A stretch of 64,000 bases of DNA from Aculops lycopersici (lineage: Eukaryota > Arthropoda > Arachnida > Trombidiformes > Eriophyidae): positions 11,547,338 to 11,611,337 of the forward strand of contig WNKI01000001.1 in assembly GCA_015350385.1 (NCBI GenBank). Direction: 5' to 3'. Shown piece by piece: positions 1 to 15,300 of the stretch; the first letter of the stretch is position 1, and every line of letters starts with the position of its first letter. Below the pieces are notes generated by a model. It did not search any database. It was not told where the DNA came from and saw only the letters and a list, made by a program, of their open reading frames with translations. The translations under genes were made by a program, and so were the position numbers.

Positions 1-216
1 AGCTATTGATTTTCAGGTATGAGAAAGAGACAGACAGAGAGAAAGAGGATACAGGGAAAAATGGGCATTTGCAAAGTTAGTCGAGTGTACTTCCTGTGAG
101 TGAAGTGGGTCCTGCAGTTAACCTGAAGACCGAAAAGCCTCCAATCGCAGGGATACCTCACCCGGCGATAGAAATGAAAGGCAGCATACAAAAAGTGCTA
201 ACAACACACTGCTTAC

Positions 217-372
217 CATCGACCATTGGATTGTGCCGACTGCCCTGAAACCACCAGTGGATTGAGGCTTGAGGGCGCGATCCATGCGTTAGGCACTCGA
301 AAGTTGCTGTCTGGCCAGCTACTAGCGGCTCCTGCGGCCTCAGCTGTTTGAGCGAAATCTCCTGTGGTCTCA
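217..372 (-). CDS. Sidestep-like exon: start of Ig3
   Basis: The acceptor is CCCTCAG and the donor GATG/GTAAGC. The 156 bases are phase 1 to 1. Joined to the previous exon it reads LDLNLRPQEISL, then PLVAGQTATFEC and GSRPQASIHWWF, the characteristic third Ig domain. The next exon is outside the window. Confidence 0.85.
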
Positions 373-3300
373 CTGAGGGTTTGTTCGAGGCCGGAAGTGG
401 TAGTGTTTTGGTCATGTGTTTGTTTGTTGTATTCGTGGTGGTAGTTTTTGTTGAGGTTGGAGCACGAATTGAGGGGAAACTCGACCGATTAGCATATGAA
501 GTGAGCCAAGCGAGTGCAGTGTAGCGACAAAGGAATGAACGGAAAATCTACTTACGATTCAAGTCCAATGTAATGGAGCTTTGTAGTGGACTTGTGAGAT
601 TATTGTTGCTAGCTTGGCAGGTGAATATTGATAACAAATGATTCTTGCTTAGAGACGGTATTTTCAACACAACGCTGGTTGCTGTTGTTGGTATTGTGTT
701 TTGTCATTGGTAATCGAGGTAGAATCACGCTAGGTTAGTGGCTTCTCTACGTTGGACGCAATCGGATCAAATGTTAGAAAGCAAGTGAGCAGAGAGAGAG
801 GAAAGGAAACTAACCCTCTTTGTCCACGTGCAAGTTAGTCTCGTCGAGCACATTAAAATCGCGCTTCCACGTGATTTGAGGTCGCGGTTTGCCGCCGGTG
901 GCCAGGCAAACCAATGACAACTCGCTGCCCTCGTTGAATGGCCCGATGAGACCCTCGAGTCGTTGGCGCCTATCGCTGGTGGTTATGCTCAGGTCCTCGG
1001 GCGGAACAATGACCCGAAGCGAGATGATTGTGTTCACAGTGCGGCCCTTTTTAAAATCCACTCGGCATCTGTAGTCTCCCTCGTCGAGGCGGCGAATTTG
1101 GTCCAGTTGCAGGTGCGCAGGTTTCGCTCGCAGATTAAAGTTTGCGCGATCTGAATTGTAAAAATGTGTATAATTTTTTGGGGGCCAAGTAGATGGAAAG
1201 GATTGAAGTATGGAGAGGGTTTTCTTCTAGGTTAACGTCGTCGTTCCTGAGTATTATTTTTGTATTCCATTTGCCAAGCTATGGTTTTCTCCTCACTTCT
1301 CAATACAAAATACTCACTCGCATAAGCATCGTCCAAAATTGTTTTTGCCTTATCCAATGAGTTGACTTTGGGAGGTTGCAAAATTTAGTGTTACAATAGA
1401 GGGGGGGGGGGCAGAGAAAGAGAAAGTTAGTAGTCACATCTGGTTGGCTCATTTTGCATGAAAGCCGACGTAACACCTGGCACTCTAATAAGAGTCAAGG
1501 TTCTTTGGGTTTCGAAGAAACTACAATAACAACAGCAGTAGCAAAACTTACCTTTTCTCGCATCAATTGTGTATATTGGCGCCAGAGAATCGTCTTTGTA
1601 CCACAGAATTAGGGCCACGGAATCGTCAGCATTCGGTGGACTTATATCACATGGGAGGTTCACTTTTCCGTTGATGACAGCCGAGTTCAGCATTGAGGCT
1701 GTTTTTTTTGGGTTAAGCGTGAGGAAATGTGACGACGAGAGTCGTTTGGTTAGTTTATATGCAGTTGCCATTTCCGGTGATGAGAGAAAAACAGCAAGAC
1801 CCAGCAAAGAGCCAAAGGAACTCGAGACCAGTGAAGAGTCGGCCTCTTGAAAATTGTATCCGGCTTAGTGTTGTTTGGACCGAGTTTAGCAGCGAGAAAA
1901 GATACATATCTTTCGCGGAGCTCAAGCTCATCGATTGGCCGGCGAGCTAGTGAGAGGCAAAGGGAAAAAGAGACAGCCACAAAGTTGGAGAAGACGACAA
2001 CTTGATTGATCGTAATTCGAGCCTCCGTTCCTCTATCTCTCGTCAATGGTTTCTCTTGCCACTTGGAATGAGATAGCTAAACTCATATCAAAAGCAATAG
2101 CAGCAGCAGCAGTAGTAGCAGCAAAAGTGGCACCATAACTAAAGGGGATTTGTTAACTCGCTCGATCAGCAGCAAGTTGCAAAGGAAACTAAGCGGTGAA
2201 TTATTATGGATTGAAGTGGCTACTTGTTGTAGTGACACTGGAAATACAGAGGCAAGTTATGCAACCAAACTTTTCAGAAAGACTTCTTCTTGCTCTTATT
2301 ACAAAACAAATGATTTATATCCATCTACTCTAGTTGGAGTTGCAAATCCAATTGACAAGCTAGCCAATCGTCTTGAACGGGGAGTAAATCATTCCCTAGT
2401 TCGATGGGCTCGTGACAAGACGCGTGACGATCGTTGCCGAAACAGTTCTAGTGGCAGCCATTCTGATTCGCATTATATAAGTACTCGACAATTTAGTCCC
2501 TATCTGTTGTATGTCCCAGGCTTGAAATTTATCCCGAGTTATCGAGGACTCACACGCATGCGTAGAATTGGAGGTATTTGTTCCTGTAAAGGTCTCGGAT
2601 TGCACTTAGCCTAACTGGACACCTTACGCTTGGAATAGATTTGCCGAAAAATTGGTGGTATTAATCGATGTAAAATAAAATAGAAAACAAATAAAAGAAA
2701 AATGAACATAAGTTCAGAAGTTATACACATTGAGGTGATAATGGGGCCTCCGAAGTGTGGTGCACATATTTCTCGAGCACGGCATCCCCACGGTTCCGCC
2801 GAAGGTTCACGCTCGGAGACATACTTCTGCGCAGAAGTCCTCCAATTTTGGTACCTACAGCTCCTCTGGGTGGCCCTCGGGCCCCCTGACCACCTAGCGA
2901 CCCGAATCGGAAAGAAGCTTGTTCAGATATGCCAAAGCTCTCGAAAGCGCATGCAATTGATCCGCCAAGCCGAGCTTAACACACCGAAAAAAACCGCTTC
3001 TAAAAGTCACTTCTAATTCCGAAGTTATGATAGCTAGCAGGAAAATAAACATTGCAATCGACTTGGAAGTTGCATTCTGAGCATCCGGTTGCCTTAAATG
3101 TTTGCTATCGTGCATATCTTCTGCAATATAGATGTCACATGAAAACGGTTTTCTTGCCGTAATCCCTGCAACTTGTGGATCCAATTTTGAGCGAATTCCA
3201 CGGCGTCAGCACCTCAGAACGAGTGACATCCAGACCCGCCGCGCTAGGTGTTCGAGGGGCCCCGGCGCCACCGAGATGTCCAGCATTTGCGAAAATTTAA

Positions 3301-6300
3301 CCACTTATTTACAGGTATGTTGGTAAAATGGTGCACCCTTTCTGGGGCAACTTCGACGCAGGAGAGCCAAGCTAGCACCCTCTCCAAGGCGGTCGTTGTT
3401 TATCACCTCAAAGCGTATAACTTCTGACTCGAGCCTGATTTTGACCTCTGGTTTCCTCCATCGTGATTCATGATTCTCAGCCCAACTATTTGAGTCCCAG
3501 TTCGTGATGTTCCAAGGACACTTTCGAGTGCAGATCAACATTAAGCTATGAGCATCAGGTGGGACCCTAGAGAATCGAAGACTCAGGGAAGTAACTGCAA
3601 GAGCACGTATTGAACAAGGAGCAAAGAGGTATTTTCGAGCTAGATCTCGTACAATTTCCATTTAATGTTTCATAGTTATGCGCAAGATGCTCTAGGGTCT
3701 TCAAAAATTACTTTCGAGGTGCAAAATCGAAACTAATTGTTGTAGCCCAGGAGTATCTCCTTTATTATGATAATGTAGGAGGAAACTAGAAGAAAATGGT
3801 TCAAAATCATAGATGTGTGCTTGCATTGAAGCGGTCAACAAGCTCCTAGTCAATTGAATATCCGGTTTCCTCGCAAAATGCACATCTTGTCCCCAACCGC
3901 TTACTCACATTCCAATTTTGCGAGTTTAGCCCGAGGCCAATGAAGTGTTTGGTGGTTTGGTTATGAAATGGCTAAGCTAGGTAGCCAACCAGCTCGAATG
4001 TCCCCATGGCGCCGCAAGGAAAACCATTCAACTCGAGCCGCTAGTGTCAGGTTGTTGGACTTATGAAACATGAAATTGGCTTTCCAGTTTGCGGTTGCGT
4101 CTGTCGAAAGCAGCAAAACTAGCTGCAGCTCTAGCAAGACCAACCAACAGCAAAAGGCTACCAGATAATGGGAACATCATATTGACACTTGCTTGCTTTT
4201 GGCTGCCTGACGGGCTGGTTGTTGGAACGGGTAGGCGAGGGTAGTTGTCGTTGTTGTTACGTAATAATGTTGGATGAAGTTACAACAGCGAGTGGCGGCC
4301 AAATGGTTGCGATGATGTCGATGGCAGAGCTAGAATTACAGCGTCCCCTTTGTCGCTCGGGGCCATAGAAATTGATGTTGCCTCTCTGGCCCCGAGCAAA
4401 CCGGAAGCGCCAAGTTAACCAGCAAAATTGTGCAACTTTCTCGCTCTCGTTTGACAATCGCGGCTGTTGTCGTCATCATTGAATCCCTCCTGCTTTCAGT
4501 TGGCTAGCCGACCAGCCAGTTTGCTCTAGCTCGATGCCATGGTCGCCGACTGTCGATCCAAATCGACGGCTCGAGATAAGGTATAGCTGGCTTATCAGCT
4601 CGATTCACCTGCTCAGGGGCGGGGCTCCCGCTGCCAACACAATCTGAGCTAGAGAGAAAGAGGAGGTGTACAACTACCTGTGTTCGTTCCCGCTTGCGGT
4701 GAGTCAACTTGGAAGCTGCAACAAAATGACAGCATCAAGTTTGCTCCTTTTTGGTACATGAATCATTCAATTCAATTGCTTTGGATTGTAATATAAATCA
4801 ACTTGCTCACTTGTGTTGTCGGTACAATAATAACAACATCCAAAGCGACAGAAGTCGCGCAGTTCATCTCTTGCCAAAGCACTGCAAGGAGTCGATCAAT
4901 TGGGAGAAGAAACAGCAGCAGCAACAACAACATCGACCAGCCAGTCGATTGATTTCATTTTGGCTCCCTTTTTGGCCTCCGTTTCCAAAGGGGGCAACAT
5001 AATAATCGCGTCTCCTCCAATTCCCTAGGCGACTAGCCAGAGATTGGCAGCTTCAAACCACCCTTCCACTTCTGGCGGGAGTTGGGCGGGCTCCAGGTTA
5101 AGCGAGAGGGCGTGCCCACCTTGTTTCCAACCACCCAAACCCGGGAGACCTCACCTCCATTGATCCATCAATCAAAGGCAAGCTCGAGGTTCGTTCAGAT
5201 TAGACAGTGCAACTAAGGAATGAGACGGTGCAATGCTGTCATGCAACCAGAGAGGGAAAACTAAACTAAATTCAAAGACACAGTGGGAGTGAGAATATGT
5301 CACCCAATTGTTAGCTGATTAATTGAGACCAACCCTAGCAAATACAGACCAATTTGTAGCCGTAGTCTCTTTGCACCCAATAGTGCTTATGATGGCAAAA
5401 ATTCTCACCCCGACAACAAGAACAGCAACAGCAACAAAAGATCTGCCTGCAAAGTGGGGAGCATTGTTATCGAGTAGAGGACTTTGTGTAGAGGTAACAC
5501 GAACACGTAGCGGAAGTCTAAAGCGGGCGAGGAGCAAGCGGCGACTACCGGCGAGTTACGCTGCGCCATCATTAATATGGCTGCTACCAAAGGTATTGCT
5601 GCCATCATCGTCACGATCATCATCATCATTAGCGATGTGAGCAACGCGCGATGATTCAGGTAAACAGACTACCTGTCTGTGCCAAAAGTCCCGTCGACTT
5701 GCTTTAAATGTCAGCTCCAGCTCCACACGAATCGATATTGACGGTCGTGTTATGAGTTGTTCCGCTCCAAAGTTTCGTCGCAACTTGCCGAGTTTCACCT
5801 AAACTCCTGTTTGTTTACTTAACTCTGACTCAAACTTGCAATCTAGCCGCCGACGACTATTCGGCGCCGGAAGTGGGTCGGCGGCCAAATTCATGTGTGC
5901 ATTCTCGTGCAGTGTTGGTTCGGCGAGTAATGATCGCAGGTGGTTGTCATCTCGAGCCTTTTTCTGGTCGACGATGCAATTGCTAGTCGGCGTTCGGGGG
6001 GTTGGCAGCAACCACTTGCAGCTTAACCCTCATTATCTCGCTATCTCATCTTTCTCGGCTCGAGTCGTTTGAATCGTTGGAGTCGTGAGTTTTAGTTTGG
6101 TAAATGGACCAAATGACGCGCAAGTTTTCGGTAGAGGAGGGAGCAGATTCGGCGGGCAACTTGTCGTGCGCTCAATATTGCAACCGGCGAGTACGAGATC
6201 GACGCTGATGAGTACAACGACGACGATGCCAGGAGTTGGAAGTGGGGAGCCCAAATTAACTGGTTTGTCTCAAAAGTCTTGTAGCTTTTATCTCTCTCTC

Positions 6301-9300
6301 TCTCCCTCCCAGGCTAAGCAAAGTTCCTTTTTATTCCGCTTACCACCAATTGGCACCGCAAACTGTTCATGTAGCCAACACTTGAGATTTGAGTTCCGGT
6401 TGCAATTGGCAACGGGCTCTCTTCCTCCCCCTCGCTCTTGCAAAGCAGATAAGTTGGCCCACTTCTAGGAATAGCGACACTTGTACGGTTTCCAGTCGCC
6501 AGTTTCTGGTGGTAGTAAAAGCGAGATTAGTGGAGCAAAAGACATACGTAGCAAGTGGAATCGATTGTCGTTCAGACCGAAGTTAGTTCCACTCGGTGGT
6601 TGTTGCTGTTGTAGTCGCCGCCGTCGTCGTTCTCGTTTATGCTCGACGTGAAAAGTCCCGAGGCCTTCGGGTTTCCAGTGCGAGATTGCCAATTGTTGTC
6701 TGTTACACACGCGTCTACGTGAGCCAGTTGAGCTGATTCACCGATGGTTTGCCTGCACAGTTAACAATCTCCATCTATTCGACGCCTCGAGGCAAATTTT
6801 CCAGCTTCAAGTTTGTTTGGCGCGGCGGCCAGGTTAACCCATGAGAGTGGTAGTAAAACTCGGAGCGACTGTAGTCCTCAAAGGAGAACAAAGCAACACC
6901 AAGACGCAGAAAACCTGAAGGACAAACAGAGCAGTCAACTTGCGCTGATGAGTCTGTACTTCGGCTTCCTGCGCCTGAAATTGGGACACATCAACTGGGC
7001 GAGCTAATGAATGAACTTGTCGTGCTATCGTTTGGGTTGTTGTTGTTGTTGTTGTCATTGCTGCATTCAACGTGATGGTGCCAATGAAACTTGTTAACAT
7101 CCGGCCACTCTATTGACGACAACGGCGGCCACCAGAGCCTCGTGCATTTCCTGTTTCACTTGTCGCTCTGGCAAGGCTCAGCTTCGTTCAACTCAAAGCA
7201 CAAGGACACCATTATAATCACCCATCTGAGTGGAGAGTGACCATTCCTTTGTCCAATTTAACCCACGCACCTGGGGCCCGCACTATTGGCTGTCCCACTT
7301 GAGGGCACAGCGTTGGATGCTCACGCATTAAATGCAATGGCGAGGCTTCTACCTAACGGGAATTAGCTAATCAATCTTGTGTGTACTTCAAACTCACATT
7401 CTCTCTCACACTCACACACACAAGTTGAGGCAACTTGTCGAGAGGCAGGCGACAACTGGAGCGAAACTTCTCGCCGAGGCCGGCGCCGTCGCCACCCACT
7501 CGCCCGCCGGAAGTGAGGCTCGCGAGTACAGCACGTCTAGTGGTTTTAGCGAACGGACGATCAAGCGAGCGGAAGTTGGCAGTTGAAAAGAACAAGAGCG
7601 AAGATCGATGCCACCGTTAGTGCCTCTGTTGCCGCCGCCTCTGCCTTCACTGGCGATGTCGACGACGACAGGTACAAGATAATCGCATTAATATTTGCCC
7701 GCTCTCCCACCAGTCGGTGGCCATAAAACTGGGAGTTCAAATTCTCAAAGGCACGTGGAAAAAGCGCCGGGAATGCGAGCAAAAATCCGCCAGCAACGAA
7801 ACTCGCAAGTCAGTGACAAGCAGTCAAACAAAGTCCATGGAAACAATAACACCCAAGAGGGACGGTGCACCTGACGACTACGACGACGACGACGATACAA
7901 CAGATGACCAAGAGCCCGATTCCGGCATTTTGCCGACTCCATTCACGATTTCCGGTACTTTCTATTGCATTCGATGCTCATCGACTCCCAGACAGACTGA
8001 CTTTGATCTGTCAATCTGGATTATTGTTGATTCATGCCATCAACTGCAGCAAACATCACCCTCACAAACTCCAATGATTTTGCACCACTTCCGCTGTCTC
8101 TAGTTGCAGTAGCAGCATCAGTACTCAAGCTTGAGTTGAGTGAGAGCTTTTGTCTGTCGCCGTGGGAAATCCGGGCGACAAAAGTCGGCGACTTTTGAGT
8201 CTCAATCATTCATTTTGGATGAAATCTTAGTGTTAGCAGCACTAGTGGTGCTAACAAATGCAAGTGTCAATATGTCAGCAGGCGACTAGCTTGCCGTTAG
8301 AAGCAAAATCTGGAGAGAGAAGAAAGGAGGAAGGAGAAATCATGTAAATTTTTCGAGTCATCCAAAAACTCTCGAGATGCTGCCGAGTCATTTCACTCAA
8401 TCTGCTCCCAGTTTAGCCCAAGACTTAGCTCTAATGTCTATGCTCATCATTTGTGCCCCCTTTTTTGCCAACACACAGATAAAGTCCATAGACTTCCACT
8501 TCCGGTGAATGCTTCCCCACTAGAACTCTCCGCAGGCAAACGAGACTTTCGGCTTGAGGTTGGTTATAGTATTTTACTACTTTACAAGGGGAATATTAGG
8601 GCCAAAGCGCAACTACAGAACAGCAAAGCAAAGAAAGAGGGGAGAGTCACCACTTTGCATTACAGAATCGCTACATTTCCGGCTAGATTCGCCGGAAGTT
8701 GCGGCCACAGCGCGACCAAATCTGGACCTCGCCAGCGAGATGACAATTCGCCCATTTGAATCCATTACGCGGTAGTGGTAACCCAGAGAAAAGGAGAAAG
8801 AGGGAGCGAGAGAGAGAGAGACAAAAGTTGTGAGGGGACAAATAAGACCAACAAAACAACAACATGCCATACAACTAGCGTCTAATGAAGGCCTCGAGCT
8901 TGGCGCTGCTTTTGACTGCTACTTGCTCCTCGTTCCTCGTTCCTCGTAGGCAACGTTGCTGCAGCCGCAGAGCCGCAGGTAAATGTCAGCCAGTCAGTCG
9001 GCTGGCTGCTCTTTTGTGGCTAACCTCTTGCCTGGTTGCTAACTTGCTTAGTTGCTCACTTGCCTACTTGCTCTCTTGCCCGCCGGCCAACCAGACAAGC
9101 GGTGAGCAGCTGCGAGTGTCACGAGTCGGCGGTGTTAGTCGGCGGTGTGCCCTCCTCCTAATGGAAGGTGGTTGCCGCGCGCCTATTAGGTGGCACAAAG
9201 GGAGAGAGAGAGGGGGAGAGGGACCAACATGCCGACTTGCTACCTGGCGCCCCAGTCGACAATCAAGCAAAGAGCCCGACCACTCGCCTTGCAGGGCTTC

Positions 9301-12300
9301 CGTGTGTCGTGCTTATGGCGGTGGCGCTCTTACATCGCCTTTGCTCTCGGTCTCTCACTCTCTTACGTTGCGTTGCGCATTTATGCGGCGCGCCAACCAA
9401 ACGCCACAAACCAGATGCAAAGCAAAGTTGACCAGATCCGCTGGCTGGTCGTTATTGATTAGCGCTTCACTGATCAGGCGCACCATTAATATTCAAGCGG
9501 GCACCAGACGGATGGATGGGCTGAGGCGAAATGCGACTGGACTGTAGTGCAGTTTTGGGGTGCTTTGCTTCCCATTGCGCTGCACAAGTGCTGGCGCGCA
9601 CACAGACACACGCGTGGGGTACATAGGGTCGCTCGCTGCACTCTCAATGAAAGGAAATTTTCAACCCACTGAGCCACTGCTCGTGACATTTGGAGCAGAG
9701 GAAGTTGGAGAGAGAGAGTGAGCTGAACTTTGAGCGCCACTTTAAAATTTGCAGTTGTCGTGATTTATTCACAGTTACCGCATAGAATGCCATTGAAATT
9801 TGCCCCGTCCCCTTCAGAGTCCTCCTCCAATTTGCCATCCAGCCAGCAAACTAACTGAACCCCAGCGACTTGATCGCATCGCCGTTTTGTTGTTGCCGCG
9901 ATGACTAATGATTCAAGCAGCAAAACTGGTGGCACTATTACTATCACTGCCATATCTATCGCCTAGCGGATGCAACGCGCAACTTTTCACATTTCTCGCG
10001 CTGCTCTTTTCCATGGGCTCTAGGAACATGGGCTGGCCAAGTTTTCCAAGTGCCCAATTATCTGCCTCTCGCCTAGCAAACAACCAGCTCACAGCTGGAG
10101 ATCCGAGAAGCAGGCGAAAGTTTGTGCAATTCAATGGTGATCAGAGGTGATATTTTAGGTTCGGAAGAAATTGCGAAGAAATCAGTTGAAAGAGAGAGAA
10201 CTCGATTCCAAGTTTATGGAAGATCCAGCAGCCACCAAGAGTGACACAAACAAAAACTCGCTCGCCGGGTAACGGGAGCTACAAAATGCTGCCGCTACTT
10301 GGTGATCCATTTTGCCCGCTTGCCTCCACTGTGCGCCTCGCTTTGCCTGACTAACTTGATTTGATTGAGAGCCGGCGGCGAGCCGAGCCTCTGGAATGGA
10401 TTGGGTTGATTTGATTCGATTTGATTTGATTTGGCCACTCGGCAGCAGGAGCCACCTCAAGTCTGTAGCACGATCGATCGCCGACCTGCGCCAGTCTCTC
10501 GTCGGAGTTTCACCAAAAAGTCTGCGAGCAGCGCAAGTGGTGTCCGGAAGTAACAGGGAGTCTGGTGTCTGTCAGTGAGCAGCCAACCAAGCGGCGCCAA
10601 GTTGCGGGGGCTAAAAATGCAAATTTCATTCGCAATTGCCGTCACCTCCCATTGACTAGACTCCACTCTGCTGATACTTGGCAATCTAATTTGGAAGTCA
10701 TGAGTGAAGCTAAAGTGCAGTAGTTGGATGGTAAGTCTGAGTTGCAGATACGCGGGCAGCTAATTTGCACCAAGAAGTTGGATGTCGGTTGGTTGTCGCC
10801 AGCCATCTTGTAACCAACTCTCACTGGTCACATGCAATGGGATACTTTCACTGAGAGGCAAAGAGAACAATCCTCAAAGACAATGAGTCATAGTCGTCCG
10901 CCGGAAGTGGGGGGCGCGACAACGAGACAAAGATCGGCTAAGATGACGACAAATTGATTTGATTAATTACACGATTCGCCTGGCAGCTCGTGCGGTTGCT
11001 TCTGTCAAGTTTTCGGCCTTCCACTCGATGCCCAGGTTGGGAAGCACTTAGCAGATAAATGAAACTTTCGGCGCCTCACGGATCATAACCAAGTTTAGCG
11101 GATCGATACCCTTGAGTTGGACGTTGAGTTGGAAGTAATCGGCCCTAGTAGGAGTAGTAGCAGCAGAAGCAAGTTTTAGTTTGAACAGGTTAAGTGGCGC
11201 CTCCGGTTTTCCTAGTCGTTAACGCCGTAACGGTTGCGCCGTGCCAGCAGTAAACGTTACCCCCTAATGGGCAGTCGACTGTAGGGATTAGATGGGGTGG
11301 CCAGTTGGAGTGAGACGAGAAGGGATAAACGGGGATGAGACCACGGGGTGCCTGCGTCGCATGCGTGTTTTAGTGGCGCGTTCGTTTGCAGCGGTCGAGA
11401 TTGGGGAACAAACTTGCGATTGTTGTTCCCAGTGTTCAGATCGGATCGAATGGGAGAAAAGATGGGGAGAGAGAGAGAAACATGGAAGCCAGGAGACAAC
11501 AAAGCGGATTAGCGGCCCGATATCTTTAGCCGCTTTTCCAGATCCTCGGACATCATGGATGTGGTGGCCACTTCGAAGGGCACGCAGTTTGATGTAGCTG
11601 CTGTTGCTTCTTTGGCTGCCCATCTCCGTAAACTGGTCACTAAACTTAACTCGCAACTCACGAATCGCGACGTGAGTTGCTAGCATTTGGACAACCAAAC
11701 GAATCTGCAACCAGCGAGAAAACCAACCGGCAAGCCAGCCAGCTTGCCACCAAATCAAACTGCCCATTGTCTTTCAGCTCCCTCGCTTAAATCAATCGTA
11801 TTAATTATTCTGCCATCCATCATCCGAGTGGCTCACAATGTTGTCTTGTGTTTCGTTACTCTCCTGTCTTGTCTCCGGCACCAACAAGAGCTCGCCGAGA
11901 AGGTGGATAAACGCAACTTTGTCAGCACCATGAACACCAACCATAACAACAGCAACAAAACCGGCGAGAGTTTAGTTAAGGTTCGGGCGGAAGCGAGAGG
12001 CAGCCGCAGCGAGAGCAGGGCACTACAATAATCAATCAAGGAACTACCGCCTCTCTCTTTCGACGGCTGACCGGCAAACTCGAAGAGGTCTTGCCAGTTT
12101 GGTCTTGTCTAGATTAGAGGCTCGCGTGGTAGATGTTGCTACTCCTTCTTCCTCTACACTTGTGGCTCCTCTATTTCGTTGCCCTTTCCTGGTTGTTATA
12201 ATCGGTACTTTCATTCCACTAGGCCGCCTCAGCGAACGAGGTAATTTTGGCAAACCGGAACTCGTGCGGCCAGCTAATCGTTCCTCTATTGCTGCTGCTG

Positions 12301-15300
12301 CTCTGATGTTAGCTACGCGATTCGATTTTTTTGCTAGTAACAGTAGTTTCCAACTTCCGGTTGTGAAAAGATGCACCAAGATCTTATCTCACTAAAGCAG
12401 TTGGTCGGTCCTCTTTAACATGTTGTCTGCCTCATAGTCGATGTAAGATCCAACTGCTCGACTATCGATTAGAAGCTCACGGTGTTAGCTTCACACCGTT
12501 CCGAAGGTCTTTTGCACGAGGCAAAAATTTGAAAGAAGAAAGGGGGCATGAGAAAAACAATGGCTGCATGTCAACTTCCGGTTCGAAGCCAAAATAAACT
12601 CCCAACAGTCTCTATCGTCTAAATTTGGGCTCATGGAAGTTCAAAGATTCAATTTTGCTCCGTAACTTGCAAAGCTCGCTCCATATCGAAGCGTCGACTT
12701 CCGGTTGGCGATTTGCGAAAGTCTGTGATTTATGAGAGCAAAGCTAATACTTTTGCCGCCTAGAATCAGTTATTTGCTTGGCTAAAATCTTAAAACTTTC
12801 GTGTGTCGTCGTTGCAACTAGACGAGGGAAGTAAAGTTCGGAGTAAACTGAAGGGAGTCATTGGTTCAGTCGTCGTGTACTATCCTCTTCTCCTTCTCCT
12901 GTCTGCATCGAATCCAAAGCTCGAAACTTGGACGCTTCAAGGCGTCAAATTCAAACTGCCAACTGAAGACACTTAACTCTCGCTCGCCGAGTCCAATTCC
13001 GAAGTCAAATGGCCAAAGAGAAAGAAAAGATCGTTAAGTTCCTCGAGCTTCCGTTGCTTTACATTCGAGCATCTAGCTTGCCATTTTGCCATGGAGAAGC
13101 GTTAGTGTGAATTTAATATAAATACTAATGGCGCCTTAATGGCCAGCGCCGGCAATGGTGCAAGCCAGTCAATTGCCTCCACTCACAGACTGAACTCTGG
13201 AGATTCTCTCGCTGTCCCTCCCAACATTTCGGTTTTCATGGGCACACCGCCCACCAAGCTTTCGCGCTGACTAAAGCATTTTAATTATTCCCCTTCGCTT
13301 TGCTATTATTAGCGTTGAGCAAGCAGAGTTTTGCCACCTACCCCGCCCACCAAATCGAGAAGGCGTGACGAGGCTCGGGCCCTCAAGATCATTGGGTTGG
13401 AGCCATTATTATTGGCACTTCAGCAGTCTTCTATTATGATGATGATGGTAGTGGTTGCAGCGGTGATGACGACGACGATGGAGGTTAAAGCCATTATTAT
13501 GGTGATCAAATTTCACTCTAAAAAGTAATATCATTTCTCTCGCTTAGTGCCGAGGAATTTTAAGGAAGTAACTAACAAACTCGCATCGAATTGAATCGCA
13601 TTGCATCGCCTCGCCAAGATTAGGATTCATTGGCAAGCGAGAGTTTGGTTCAGAAAGAAAGAAAGAGAGAGAGAGAGAGTTACGAGTTCACTGGATTTAG
13701 TCAATGGATGAAGTTGGATCAAGTTCAGTCTGTGAGCTTAGCAAAAGTTTGGCATTTCCAATGCTGCCAAGACCAACACCACAACCGGTGGCTAATTGGT
13801 CTTGGCAAGAGGAAGTCGCCGGCGCGAGATCATGCCGGAGCCATTGTATGATGGCTCATTGATCAATCATCTCTCTTCGCTGGGCGCGCTCCGAACGGTC
13901 GCCGTACGGTTGCTCATTTTGGGAGGCTCGCGGCGATTGGAGTGTGAGCTCAAATCGCTTGCCCAAATCGATTAGTATTCATACTGCACTGGCAGTGGCC
14001 ACACTTCCACTTTTCTCTCACCGAGCGAATCGCTAGCCGCGACCTTCGCTCGACCTCAACGAGTTCCATCCTCTTTGGCTTATAGCTAGTTTATTGGGTG
14101 AATGGCCTTTTCCGCAGGTGCAATTGCTACGCTTCCGGTGACCAAAAGGCCTGCCTCTGTCACCCGATAGCCGTGCCATCAACTCCAACCGCCGACCCTG
14201 AGGACTAATTACCCCGAACGGCTAACCTGAAGCGTTCGGCGACCTGAATAGACGCACGAGCCGAATTCTGCCACAATTTTGTTGCGGTTTCTGGTTGGTA
14301 GCTACATTGAATTCAGTTGCAACTCAACTCCCCCTTCAACGTTCGGTTACGCAACTCAAACGCCGCGTTCGTCTCTTTGCCATCAACCTCTCGATTGATC
14401 GTCGGAGTTCAGATCATCCAATCGGAACTTTATTCCGATTGGCTTCTTCGCTAAACCCATAAGTGAGCGAGTGAGTTAGCCGCTTAGTGAGAACTCTGTC
14501 GCCGCTAGTTTAGTTGGTAGGCCGCAAGCAGTTTGAGTTGCGTGCTCACTTCTCCGTCCGTGTATTTGACTCTTGCCAGCTACTCCAACAAACAGGAAAT
14601 AGAGTGAGAAAGTCAGAGAAAAGTGGACACAAGCGAATGAAGATGAAATTTATTATTAATTCCATCATGCGCCTATTTTATTTCCATTGGCCTCATGTTG
14701 CGCTTCGTCGCCGGTCTGTAGATGAAACCTCAATTACAGCCAATGGAAAGTCACAAGCTTATGACGCGGCCGCCGTGGTCGTCGTTGACTTGCGCTTGCA
14801 ATTTTAGCGCACTGGAGCGTAATTGTTTACTAAGCAAACAGGCGCATTAAATTGACAAACATACAGACAAACACACAGAGAAGCGCGTGCATTGTGTGCG
14901 AGCGAGAGAGCGACAGAGCAAACTGGACAATGGCTCGCGAATGCAACTAAACTTGAGTGTGTTTGTGTGTGTGGCTCAATATTCCCGAATGGACTCTTCT
15001 GTATTAAACTTTGACAATTGTCCATTGCCAATACCAATCGGCCATTTTGATGACAAATTTTATTTATGTCTCTGTGGTTTGCGATGCCACAACTACTCAC
15101 TTCATTTTACTTGTCAATGCTTCCAGTCGACCGAAGGACTCCCCCAAAAGACATCCAGGCTTCTGATGGCCACTTGATCGCGTGCAATTCGCGTCTCAGG
15201 TCCGCAGAGGCCAGCGCAAATTAATTAATCGATGATTTACAGCAGAATTTGGAAACGGTTTGGTTGTCGAGTCTAAATCGAACTCAACTTAACAAAACTA

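Noticed and set aside
2150..2614. 154-codon plus-strand frame
   Set aside because: No ATG at its start, no motif, and antisense to the large sidestep-like intron without splice support.
8885..9547. 220-codon plus-strand open frame
   Set aside because: Open frames exist here in three other frames at once, the composition is repeat-like, and there is no domain. It is a stop-poor GC stretch, not a gene.
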